Of a DNA stretch of 64,000 nt, positions 8,144 through 17,070 are shown in pieces. The stretch comes from Acidobacteriaceae bacterium (GTDB lineage: Bacteria > Acidobacteriota > Terriglobia > Terriglobales > Acidobacteriaceae): positions 1 through 64,000 of the forward strand of contig JASHRF010000010.1 in the NCBI GenBank assembly GCA_030037545.1, given 5' to 3'. Under the pieces are notes generated by a model that ran no database searches, was not told the DNA's origin, and was given only the letters and a program-made list of their open reading frames with translations. The first letter of the stretch is position 1. Each line of letters starts with the position of its first letter. A program made the translations under genes and the position numbers.

Positions 8144-11100
8144 ATGATCCGCAATCAATGGCTTGGCCGATATGTTCTATATACCGGCGTGCTTCTTCTT
8201 GCCCCGACCGTGTTCCATACGAACAGCCTGCATGCCCAAGCCGATGAGCCCGCCGTGAGCAATGCCGCGGCAACGGTGCGTCCGGTTTCCCACGCGCCTG
8301 CAGAGTTTCTGGTCGCTCCGCACTTCTCTCTGAGTTATTCCCCCACCAGCGTGGCCGTTGGCGATCTCAATGGCGACGGGCGCCCGGACCTGGTCGTCAC
8401 GGAGAGCGGCTCGTCCGCCGTTACGGTGTTTTTGGGCCAGGGCAATGGCGGCTTCGCCGGCGGTGTTGCGTACTCCGCCGGAATCCAGCCGGGAAACGTG
8501 TTGCTGGCCGACGTGAATGGCGACGGCAAGCTCGACGCGATCGTTGCCGACAACGGCTCAGGCAGCGTGCAGGTGCTATTGGGCAACGGCGACGGAACCT
8601 TCGGCAAGCCGGTCTCTTACCCCGCGATTGCCAATCCCGCGGCCTTGGTTCTAGGGAACTTTGACGGCAAGGGCCAGATCGATCTGGCGGTCGCGGGGCC
8701 CAGCGGCATGGTTGTACTGCTCAACGACGGCAGCGGCCATTTTGCTGCGCCGCTACAGATTGCGCTCGCCAGCGCGCCAATTTCCATCGCGGTGGGCGAT
8801 TTCAACTCCGACGGGCACGACGATCTGGCGGTGGGTAATGCGGATGGAGCCCTGAGCATTCTTCTCGGCGATGGAACGGGTCACTTCAACGCTCTGGCTC
8901 CTATGTCCGTCGGAACCGCGTCCCTGACCTCGATCGCTGCCGCCGACTTCAATGGCGATGGCAAGCCCGACATGGCCGTCACGCAAGCCAATTCCAGCAC
9001 AGTTACCGTTCTCCTGGGCAATGGCGACGGCACGTTTGCGTCCGGCGTGACCTACAAGGTCACCAACACGCCCGGCTTCGTAACCGTCGCCGATATGAAC
9101 GGCGACTCCAGGATCGACCTGATCACCGTCAGTCCCACGGCCAACACCTTCAGCATCCTGCTGGGCAACGGCGACGGCACGTTCCAATCGTCGCTGGACT
9201 TTGTCTCCGGCCATTCTCCTGTTGCCGCCGTGGTGGGCGATTTCAACGGCGACGGCCATCCTGACCTGGCCATCATCAACAGCCAGGACATGAGCATCGG
9301 CGTGCCCCTGGGCCGCGGCGACGGCACCTTCGAAGCGGCGCGCGCCTATGCGTCGGATTACCAGTCTGAAGCGGTCGTTTCCGGCGATCTCAACGGCGAT
9401 GGACTGCTCGATCTGGTGGTGATCTCCAGGTGCGGCAGCGATCCCGCGTGCGGTGGCAATGGCAGCGCCGGCGTCTACCTGGCCGGCATCGGCGACACCT
9501 ACCGGCTGGCGGGCACTTATGCGCTGGGCAGCGGCCCCGTAGCCGCCGCGCTCGCTGACCTGAACGGCGACAAGAAACTGGACTTGGTCATCGTCAACCG
9601 CGGCGACAAGACCGCCACGATCATGCTCGGTAAGGGCGACGGAACCTTCGCCGCCGCGCAAACCTTCTCGCTCCCAAGCTATCCCCGCTCGCTTTTGATC
9701 GGCGACTTCAATGGCGACGGCAAATCCGATCTGGCGATCGTCTCCGATTGCGGCCAGACCACCTGCACGCAGCCCGGAACCCTGGACGTGTGGCTGGGCA
9801 ACGGCGACGGCACGTTTACCCATTCGGCCGCCTATCAAACCGGGTACGAGCCGGACTCCATTGCCGTCGGCGACCTGCTCGGCAACGGCCATCTTGACCT
9901 GGTAGTCTCCAACTCCTGCGGCGAAGACGTCTCCTGCGCTTCGCCAGGCACGGCCATGGTCTTCATGGGCGACGGCACGGGAAAATTCACCGAGAGCAAC
10001 GAGATCGGCATCGGCAGCGCGCCCTCGGCCATTGCGCTCAGCAACCTGTCGGGAAGCGGGCCCTCGGGCGGCAATCTTGACCTGGTGGTAGCCGACCGCG
10101 GCAGCAACCAGCTCGCGGTGTTGGCCAGCGACGGCACCGGCAGCTTCGGCGCTCCCGCCACCTATTCTGTCGGCTCGGAGCCCTCTGCGCTGGCCATTGC
10201 CGACTACAATGGCGACGGCATCCCGGACGTCGCGGTCTCCAACTACGGCGACGCCACGGTGAGCGTCCTCACGGGCACGGGCAGCGGTGCGGCGCTCCAA
10301 GCCAGCAACACCTATACGGTCGGCACGGGCACCGCGGGGATTGCCGCGGTCAGCGCGTCCACGGTCGGCGGTTCCGCAGGCGGTGCCGGTCTGGTCACTG
10401 CTGACGCCGGCAGCGGCTCCCAGCCGCTGGCCAGTGGAGGCGTCACCTCGTTGGGCGGAGGCGATCCCGGCGTGGGCACGACCACCGTTGCGTTCACTTC
10501 TTCAGCGATTACCGGGACCGTCGACAGCGCCCAAACAATCACGGGGACTGTGACGGAGACGAATCCCGTTTACCCCGCTGCCGGTTCCGATCAATACCCT
10601 CAAGGAAGCGTGGCGTTCGCCATCGATGAGGGTGGCGGCGTGTACGTCCCTCTCTCCGACTGCGGTACCGGGGGCGTGGTCACGCTGGGCACCACCGGCA
10701 CCACCGACGGCGTCAACACAGCCAGTTGCACCACCCAACTTCTTCCCGCGGGCAGCCCCACCAACGTGGTATTGGAGTACTCGGGCGATACGAACTACGC
10801 CGCAAACAACTCCGCCGACCAGGCGGAGACGATCTCCCCGGACGCCATCAGCATAGGCGTTAGCTCGTCGGCGGGGACCGGCAGCAACGTCAATCAGTCG
10901 GTAACCCTCACCGCGGTCGTCAGTCCCAGCCCGTCGCCCGCAAAACCGGACGACAACGTGCCGTTCAGCACCGCAACCGTAGCCTTCCAGGACGGGTCGG
11001 GCAACGATATTTCCGGCTGCAGCGCTGAATCCATAACCAATCAGGCCAACGGGACGGCGACGGCCGCCTGCACCACCAGCGCGCTGACCGCATCCGCGAG

Positions 11101-14100
11101 CGCTACAATTGTGGCCAGCTATAGCAGCGGCGATCCGAATTACACTTCCGGCAGCGGCTCCTTGACGAATTACACCGTCGCCGCGCTGCAACCGACCGTC
11201 ACCGTCACCCCATCCCCGGTATCGCCGTCGCCGCTGAATACGTCCGTCACGTTCACAGCGGCTCTGACCGGCGTGACCCTCACTCCGACAGCTCCCACCG
11301 GCACCGTCACCTTCAAGCTGAACGGCGTTACCGCGACCTGCGTGGGCGCTGCCAATCCGGTGACCATCGCTGCGGCCGGAACTGCGGCTTGTGCGATCCA
11401 GAACATGCCCGTCGGCACAACCAACACGGTGAGCGCGAGCTACTCCGGAGATACCAACTTCAAGACCGCATCCGGCACCTCGGCCGCGTACACGGTCACC
11501 GCTCTCAGCCCGACTGTCATCGTCACCCCATCTCCGGTATCTCCGTCGCCGCTGAATACGTTGATCACCTTCACGGCGGCCCTGACCAACACGACCCTCA
11601 CTCCGGTAACTCCTACCGGCACCATCACCTTCAAGCTGAACGGCTCTTCCGCTACGTGTGTGGGAGGAAGCAATCCGGCGACCATTTCTGCGGCCGGAAC
11701 TGCGACCTGTGCGATCCAGAACATACCCGCCGGCACATCCACTCCGGTGACCGCAAGCTACTCTGGAGATACCAACTTTAATGCTGAATCCGGCAGCTCG
11801 ACCGCGTATACGATCACCGCGCTGCAGCCGGCCTTCGTCATCACCGGTTCGCCATCAGGCACGGTTTCCGCGGGAACTACGGTGACCTACACGGCGACCA
11901 TGAGCGGCGTAACCTTTACCCCCATCGCCCCCAGCGGAACTGTGTTGTTCAAGCTCAACGGAACTACAGTGACGGCGTGCAGCGCGGTCGCCGTCACCTC
12001 CGAGGTCGCTTCATGCCAGATCAGTTCCCTCGTGGCTCCCGAGGACTCCATCACCGCGACCTACAGCGGAGACAACAACTACGCGCCCAACCCCAATCCA
12101 GCTTCATTCACCCAGAACGTAGGCCAGGGCTCGTCGTCCGTGGATCTGACGTCCTCTGCGAACCCGTCGGTGGTGAACCAGAGCATTACGTTGACAGCAG
12201 TGGTTCCAGCTCCGGCCGGGCAGACAGGAGCGCCTTTCCCGGAAGGCACGGTGACGTTCACACAGGGAGGCAGCACTCTTTGCGGCGGCCCACAAGGACT
12301 CAGCGTCCCGACGCTGCCTCTCTCCACAACGAATCAGCCCACCGCGACGTGCACCACTGTTTTCAGCACTGCGGCCACTGACCCCATCATTGCGACCTAT
12401 AACGGCGATCAGAGTTTCGTGGCCGCAACCTCAGCTACCCTGTCGCAGGTGGTCAATGCTGACGGCACAACCACGTCCCTCGCCTCCTCTGGAGCAGCGC
12501 CCGTCAATCAGTCCGTAACCTTCACCCCGACGGTTACACCGAACAATTCCGGCACGGCTGTCCCGCAGGGAACTGTCGCGTTCACCGTCACCGGCGCATC
12601 GCCGACGGGCACTTGCACTTCCGGCGTAACGTTGAGCAGCGCCGGGGTCGCACCGAGTTGCACGTTGACCTTTGCGGCCGCCGGCACCTTCGATGTGACC
12701 GCCAAGTTCGTCCCCACGGGCAGCAATTTCTTAACGAGCACATCGACGGAGCTGCCCCAGACGATCAATACCGCGTCGGTCACCGTGACCCTCTCGTCGG
12801 CGACCAACCCTTCCACGGTCAACCAGCAGGTCAGCTTGAGTACTGCATTCGGCGCCATCACCGGAACCCAGCCCAGCGGGAACATGACATTCACTGATAC
12901 GCTGACCGGCCTCACCCTCTGCTCAAACGTGACGGTCACCTCCGGTTCCGCCGCCACCTGCTTAGCCACGTTTGGTTCGACCGGCGCGCACCCCGTGAGC
13001 GCAAGCTTTGTGGACACCGATAACAACTTCAACAACGCCGCGTCGAATGTCATAATCCAAACCGTGAACCAGACGTCTACGACGACAGCCGTCGTATCGG
13101 CCACTCCGAGCTCCGGCGTCAACGGACCGGTCGCCTTCACCGCCAATGTGGCGGCGGGAGTGAGCGGGCCAACTTCACCCACTGGCACTGTCACCTTCAG
13201 CGCCGCGCTCAACGGTAATAGCACGGTTCTTTGCGCCGGCATTCCGGTCAGTACGGCCGGAAGCGTGACCACTTCGTTGTGCGATGCCCCATTCTCGGAG
13301 GTAGGATCCTATACGGTCACCGCCGCGTATAACGGCGACAGTAACTTCAAGGCCAGCACGTCGCCTGCTATCACGCAGACCGTCGGGACCGCATCCACCG
13401 CTATTCTTATCTCGGGGCCGACTAGCCCGTCCGTAAATCAACAAGTTGCGTATAATGTGCTCGTCATCCCCATAATCACGGGGCCGGGAGTGCCCACGGG
13501 AACCGTGACAATCACCGACAGCGTCACCGGTACGCAGGTTTGTTCGCCGACTGCCTTAGCCCCCAATGGCAGCGACGGAGCTGCGGCCTCCTGCGCTGTC
13601 TCGTTCCTGGCTGCCGGATCGCACATCCTGACGGCCACCTACTCCGGCGACTCCAACTTCACCGGCATTGCGAACAAAGCGGGAATCCAGGTGGCGCAGA
13701 CCGCAACCGCAGTCAGCATTACGCCATCCGCCAATCCCACGGTCGCCACCAAGCCGGTCACATTCGTTGCGATCATAACTCCCACCTATACCGGTGGCGC
13801 TGTTCCCACCGGCACAGTAACTTTCACTTCCGCCGACGGAACCCTGGATGGCTGCACGAACATCGTTGTTACTCCAACCGCCGGCGGGACGGCTAGCGCC
13901 AGTTGCATCGGTACTTTCCCGCACACCACCACTTTCACCACCGGCCAGATTGAGGTCACGGCGGTCTACTCCGGGAACACCAATTTCACTACGAGCTCCG
14001 CGGCCCCGTTCATCGAGACAGTGCAGGATTTCAATCTTGCGTTCGCTGTCGCTCCGACGGCCGTTACAGGTGGAACGAACATATCGAGCGCCAAGGGTGT

Positions 14101-14986
14101 CTATATCGCGCAGGGCTATTCGAACACCGCCGACATATTCAACCCGGCGGCCATCACGGCGGTCGTAACCTCATCGGGCGGGTACGGCGACCTGCTAAAA
14201 ATCACCTGCTCGGTCATTAATACGTCTACTTCGAGCCCGGTGACCGATCCCTCGTGCTCGGTGTCGTCAACTGTGTCGGGAACCACGGGAACTTCGGTCG
14301 CTGTCACGGTGAGCGCATCTGCGACCGCTCCGGTTGGCACTTACTCGGTGGCGATCACGGCGATCGATTCGTCCATAGCGGCTCTATCTCAAACCACTGC
14401 TCCTGCACTAATCGTCAATGTTCTCGGTGTCAGCGCGCCATTAAGTTTGGCGACTGGAGCCCAGGGAAGCCTGACAGCTCAATTCAACACTGCCAGCGCG
14501 GCGAACGGCACGCTGACGTCGTTCAGCTGTCCCGAAATTTGGGACACAACTAAACTGCAAATGGACAGCAATGCCGAGAACGCATTGATCGGTTGCACGG
14601 CGTCCTCGGCAACCATCACCGGTGCGGACACCTCGGTTGCCATTACCATCACGGCGTCCGGTTCCACGCAAGCTAGGTTGAACCGGGTTAACCCGCTGCA
14701 ACTGGCTGGAGTCATCGGCCTGCCCTTCCTGGCCCTGGCAGGCTGGTTCGGAAATAAGGGCAGCGGCAGAAAGAGCCTCTTCAAGCTCTTCTTGATCGCC
14801 CTCTTCGCCCTGGGGATTCCCTTCGCCAGTGGTTGTGGCAGCAGCTTCAGCATCTCGAGTACGGGAACCACGTCCAGCGGGATCTCGCCCGGCACCTATC
14901 TGGTGCAGGTCGTTGCAACCGATTCCTCGGGAAATAACTATTACTCGGTTGTTCAGCTGACGGTAAATTCAGTGAGCGGGCAATAA
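8144..14986 (+). CDS. Giant secreted FG-GAP/VCBS repeat and Ig-like domain protein
   Basis: The start at 8144 (GGAGAA about 6 bases upstream) gives 2280 residues and a clean signal peptide ending near HAQA; the frame is open further upstream but has no signal there. Residues of about 60-740 hold about 13 FG-GAP/VCBS calcium-type repeats of the form VGDFNGDG.PDLAV, likely a pair of beta-propellers. Residues of about 770-2000 hold roughly a dozen bacterial Ig-like (group 3) domains with TATYSGD.NF motifs. The C terminus has a hydrophobic helix, a GSGRK basic loop, a second hydrophobic helix ending FASGC (Cys2231), and a final Ig-like strand. A cell-surface or matrix adhesin role is likely. The barrel protein 58 bp downstream may be functionally linked. 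Confidence 0.85.
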   Translation: MIRNQWLGRYVLYTGVLLLAPTVFHTNSLHAQADEPAVSNAAATVRPVSHAPAEFLVAPHFSLSYSPTSVAVGDLNGDGRPDLVVTESGSSAVTVFLGQGNGGFAGGVAYSAGIQPGNVLLADVNGDGKLDAIVADNGSGSVQVLLGNGDGTFGKPVSYPAIANPAALVLGNFDGKGQIDLAVAGPSGMVVLLNDGSGHFAAPLQIALASAPISIAVGDFNSDGHDDLAVGNADGALSILLGDGTGHFNALAPMSVGTASLTSIAAADFNGDGKPDMAVTQANSSTVTVLLGNGDGTFASGVTYKVTNTPGFVTVADMNGDSRIDLITVSPTANTFSILLGNGDGTFQSSLDFVSGHSPVAAVVGDFNGDGHPDLAIINSQDMSIGVPLGRGDGTFEAARAYASDYQSEAVVSGDLNGDGLLDLVVISRCGSDPACGGNGSAGVYLAGIGDTYRLAGTYALGSGPVAAALADLNGDKKLDLVIVNRGDKTATIMLGKGDGTFAAAQTFSLPSYPRSLLIGDFNGDGKSDLAIVSDCGQTTCTQPGTLDVWLGNGDGTFTHSAAYQTGYEPDSIAVGDLLGNGHLDLVVSNSCGEDVSCASPGTAMVFMGDGTGKFTESNEIGIGSAPSAIALSNLSGSGPSGGNLDLVVADRGSNQLAVLASDGTGSFGAPATYSVGSEPSALAIADYNGDGIPDVAVSNYGDATVSVLTGTGSGAALQASNTYTVGTGTAGIAAVSASTVGGSAGGAGLVTADAGSGSQPLASGGVTSLGGGDPGVGTTTVAFTSSAITGTVDSAQTITGTVTETNPVYPAAGSDQYPQGSVAFAIDEGGGVYVPLSDCGTGGVVTLGTTGTTDGVNTASCTTQLLPAGSPTNVVLEYSGDTNYAANNSADQAETISPDAISIGVSSSAGTGSNVNQSVTLTAVVSPSPSPAKPDDNVPFSTATVAFQDGSGNDISGCSAESITNQANGTATAACTTSALTASASATIVASYSSGDPNYTSGSGSLTNYTVAALQPTVTVTPSPVSPSPLNTSVTFTAALTGVTLTPTAPTGTVTFKLNGVTATCVGAANPVTIAAAGTAACAIQNMPVGTTNTVSASYSGDTNFKTASGTSAAYTVTALSPTVIVTPSPVSPSPLNTLITFTAALTNTTLTPVTPTGTITFKLNGSSATCVGGSNPATISAAGTATCAIQNIPAGTSTPVTASYSGDTNFNAESGSSTAYTITALQPAFVITGSPSGTVSAGTTVTYTATMSGVTFTPIAPSGTVLFKLNGTTVTACSAVAVTSEVASCQISSLVAPEDSITATYSGDNNYAPNPNPASFTQNVGQGSSSVDLTSSANPSVVNQSITLTAVVPAPAGQTGAPFPEGTVTFTQGGSTLCGGPQGLSVPTLPLSTTNQPTATCTTVFSTAATDPIIATYNGDQSFVAATSATLSQVVNADGTTTSLASSGAAPVNQSVTFTPTVTPNNSGTAVPQGTVAFTVTGASPTGTCTSGVTLSSAGVAPSCTLTFAAAGTFDVTAKFVPTGSNFLTSTSTELPQTINTASVTVTLSSATNPSTVNQQVSLSTAFGAITGTQPSGNMTFTDTLTGLTLCSNVTVTSGSAATCLATFGSTGAHPVSASFVDTDNNFNNAASNVIIQTVNQTSTTTAVVSATPSSGVNGPVAFTANVAAGVSGPTSPTGTVTFSAALNGNSTVLCAGIPVSTAGSVTTSLCDAPFSEVGSYTVTAAYNGDSNFKASTSPAITQTVGTASTAILISGPTSPSVNQQVAYNVLVIPIITGPGVPTGTVTITDSVTGTQVCSPTALAPNGSDGAAASCAVSFLAAGSHILTATYSGDSNFTGIANKAGIQVAQTATAVSITPSANPTVATKPVTFVAIITPTYTGGAVPTGTVTFTSADGTLDGCTNIVVTPTAGGTASASCIGTFPHTTTFTTGQIEVTAVYSGNTNFTTSSAAPFIETVQDFNLAFAVAPTAVTGGTNISSAKGVYIAQGYSNTADIFNPAAITAVVTSSGGYGDLLKITCSVINTSTSSPVTDPSCSVSSTVSGTTGTSVAVTVSASATAPVGTYSVAITAIDSSIAALSQTTAPALIVNVLGVSAPLSLATGAQGSLTAQFNTASAANGTLTSFSCPEIWDTTKLQMDSNAENALIGCTASSATITGADTSVAITITASGSTQARLNRVNPLQLAGVIGLPFLALAGWFGNKGSGRKSLFKLFLIALFALGIPFASGCGSSFSISSTGTTSSGISPGTYLVQVVATDSSGNNYYSVVQLTVNSVSGQ
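11185..11820 (+). repeat. Tandem 318-bp duplication of an Ig-like domain
   Basis: Two consecutive 318-bp units (11185-11502 and 11503-11820, 106 codons each) inside the giant surface-protein gene are highly similar in DNA as well as protein. Both contain the SPVSPSPLNT segment and the FTAALT, TFKLNG, CAIQN and ASYSGDTNF blocks in register. The neighbouring Ig-like domains are much more diverged, so this is a recent duplication. Confidence 0.8.
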
Positions 14987-15044
14987 GTGAAAACAACGGC
15001 GTGCTGACTCGGAACAACGGCGCCGATTGCGCAAGGGAGAATCT

Positions 15045-16337
15045 GTGAAGACCAGAAATCTGCTTCTCTTCGCCTGGATCATGTCTGCGGGAATATCATT
15101 CGCGCAGCAGAACTGCACTGGTTCCACCAACCTGGTTTGCGAGTTTCCGGTTTCGGCAACGACTCTGTCGGACAAGACGTTCGGAGACGTCCCCGCCGCC
15201 CTGAGTGCGGCGCTGGTCCCTGCGGCGTCGATGAACGCGGCCATCGCTACGCAACTTACCCAGCTTCCCGTTCCGAGCGCAACCGTGGGTGTGGTCTCTC
15301 TGCGACGCAGCGGCAGCGAAGTGCCCACCCCCTTCGACAATCTGGGGCCAATCCTCATTGACCGCCCGGATACCGTAGGACGGGGCAATGTCTTCATCGG
15401 GGGGAGTTATCAGCACTTCAACTTCAATGCCCTCGACGGCTTAAGCCTTCAGGCGCTGCCCGTAGGTTTTAACTTCGTCAACGGCTCCGAGACCGATTAC
15501 GGTAGCATGGTCAATAACGTAAACTTCACGCTCGACCAGTACGTAGGGATCGCGACTGTCGGAGTCACTCATTCAACCGATATCTCGGTGATCGTTCCTA
15601 CAAATTCGGTATCGCTTTCCGTAGTCTCGTCGAAGTTTACAGCAGTCGCTTATGACTCCACAAAAAACACGTACACGACTTTGAGTCCCGCGCCCAGCAC
15701 CAAGGCGACCGCGACTGGGTCTGCGTCCGGCATTGGAGATGTGACCCTTAACGTGAAGCAAATGGTGCTGGGACAGAACCACTTTCGTCCTGCGGCTGCA
15801 CTGGGAGCGACGTTCAGATTTCCCACCGGCAACTCGCTCAGTTACCTTGGATCGGGCGCTTACGGCGGCAGCATTTACGGGCTGGCGGAGTACCGCGCCC
15901 GCTTATCCCCGCATATGCAACTCGGCTATCAGTGGAATGGCTCCTCCAAAATACTCCAATTCCAGGGGCTATCGAACACGCGCCTGCCGGGCGGCCTGAG
16001 CTATGCGCTGGGCGCGGATTTTCGAATCAATACGCGCCTTACTATGGATACCGACATCATCGGCACACAGTTCGTGAACACACCTTATTTTGCCGAGCAG
16101 ACCTTGTCATTCAATCCAACGCCAGCAGCCAGCAGCGGAGTCCCCTCCACATACCTTGTCGTTAACGCCACAAATAATACTTATGCCACGGTCAATTTCA
16201 GCGGCGGTCTGAAGTTCTCGCTGCCTGGCCATTTCCTTCTCTACGGTAATGCCCTGGTGCAACTGAATAATGTCGGCTTGCGCAGTAACGTCGTTCCCCT
16301 GGGCGGCATCGCCTACAGCTTCCGCAGGGCGCGCTGA
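15045..16337 (+). CDS. Outer-membrane beta-barrel protein (MetA-pathway/transporter-like)
   Basis: The product is 430 residues from a GTG start at 15045, preceded by AGGGAGA; an in-frame TTG 18 bases earlier would put charged residues before the signal peptide. The signal peptide ends at ISFA-QQ. The rest is rich in alternating hydrophobic strands, with GSYQHFNFNALDG, VIVPTNSVSLSV, GDVTLNVKQMVLG and AATFRFPTGN-type segments. These resemble the outer-membrane family annotated as phenol-degradation MetA-pathway proteins, and the protein ends in a strand closing with FRRAR. Its substrate is unknown. It follows the giant FG-GAP protein by 58 bp and is probably cotranscribed, so it could be an export or anchoring partner; that is inference. 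Confidence 0.7.
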   Translation: MKTRNLLLFAWIMSAGISFAQQNCTGSTNLVCEFPVSATTLSDKTFGDVPAALSAALVPAASMNAAIATQLTQLPVPSATVGVVSLRRSGSEVPTPFDNLGPILIDRPDTVGRGNVFIGGSYQHFNFNALDGLSLQALPVGFNFVNGSETDYGSMVNNVNFTLDQYVGIATVGVTHSTDISVIVPTNSVSLSVVSSKFTAVAYDSTKNTYTTLSPAPSTKATATGSASGIGDVTLNVKQMVLGQNHFRPAAALGATFRFPTGNSLSYLGSGAYGGSIYGLAEYRARLSPHMQLGYQWNGSSKILQFQGLSNTRLPGGLSYALGADFRINTRLTMDTDIIGTQFVNTPYFAEQTLSFNPTPAASSGVPSTYLVVNATNNTYATVNFSGGLKFSLPGHFLLYGNALVQLNNVGLRSNVVPLGGIAYSFRRAR

Positions 16338-16487
16338 CCGGTCTCATTTCTTCTTCTGTATGCCGGAGCCGGAAACCTTGGTGGCGTTTCACGCCACCGG
16401 CACAAAAATCGCAAGCGGTGCACGCAAACGAGAAATGCTCTTGCGTACGATGGGTTCCCATCGACGCCCTTGATCGAGGGATAGATC

Positions 16488-16994
16488 ATGTCAGACGAAC
16501 TCAATCGAGGATTAGGATTCCTATCCCTGAGCAAGGAGCAACAGGACACTTTTCACCCCTCGCCACTTCCCGTTCTAACCAGGATCGAGGCCGGGGAGTG
16601 CGTGTACAAATGGACAGCATATCCCTTGCAGGATCCCAAGACCGGAAAGATTACAGAGTACTGGTCACCCTGGAAACGCCTCCAGCTCGGAACCATGGAG
16701 ATTCCAGGCTTCAAGGAATTGCGGATACGCTACCGCAATGTGGGCGCCGGGGCGGGACGCCCCCAGGAATTTGCGCGGGCGCGAAACGCGGTCACAGAAC
16801 AGTGGAACCCGATGTCTTCGCTGTTGAAGGCAGAATTCCTCAAACCGGTGTGGGGCTTCGCCGGACGCACATCGGGTCAGCGGAAGTTCGATGATCCCGC
16901 GCACCCGCAAGAGCAGGCCAATGTTTTCTTCATTGGTGGTGATTTCCAGCTTTGCATTCCGAACCTGACTTCGGATTGGATCAAGAAGCTGTAG
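16488..16994 (+). CDS. Hypothetical protein, possible secretion-linked accessory
   Basis: I do not recognise this 168-residue protein. It is soluble, has no signal peptide or membrane helix, and is rich in Trp/Phe/Arg. Features include KEQQDTFHPSPLPVLTRI near the N terminus, WSPWKRLQLG (about 65), ARARNAVTEQWNPMSSLL (about 95-112), WGFAGRTSGQ (about 121) and a C-terminal VFFIGGDFQLCIPNLT segment. The sequence lacks low complexity and has family-like conserved aromatic clusters, so it is likely real. It lies 150 bp after the barrel gene and is convergent with the kinase. Given the nearby DUF4280 and T6SS genes, it could be a cargo, adaptor or immunity protein, but nothing in the sequence proves that. 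Confidence 0.65.
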   Translation: MSDELNRGLGFLSLSKEQQDTFHPSPLPVLTRIEAGECVYKWTAYPLQDPKTGKITEYWSPWKRLQLGTMEIPGFKELRIRYRNVGAGAGRPQEFARARNAVTEQWNPMSSLLKAEFLKPVWGFAGRTSGQRKFDDPAHPQEQANVFFIGGDFQLCIPNLTSDWIKKL

Positions 16995-17070
16995 CTTCGG
17001 GCCCAAGGAAGCGGCCCGCTGCAGACCTTTGATCTTCAGGAATGTGGAAGCATGCACGTCACCATGGGAC

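Noticed and set aside
8753-10300. 515-codon minus-strand open frame
   Set aside because: It is a shadow of the FG-GAP repeats. The periodic DNA keeps the opposite frame open and the translation has no family features.
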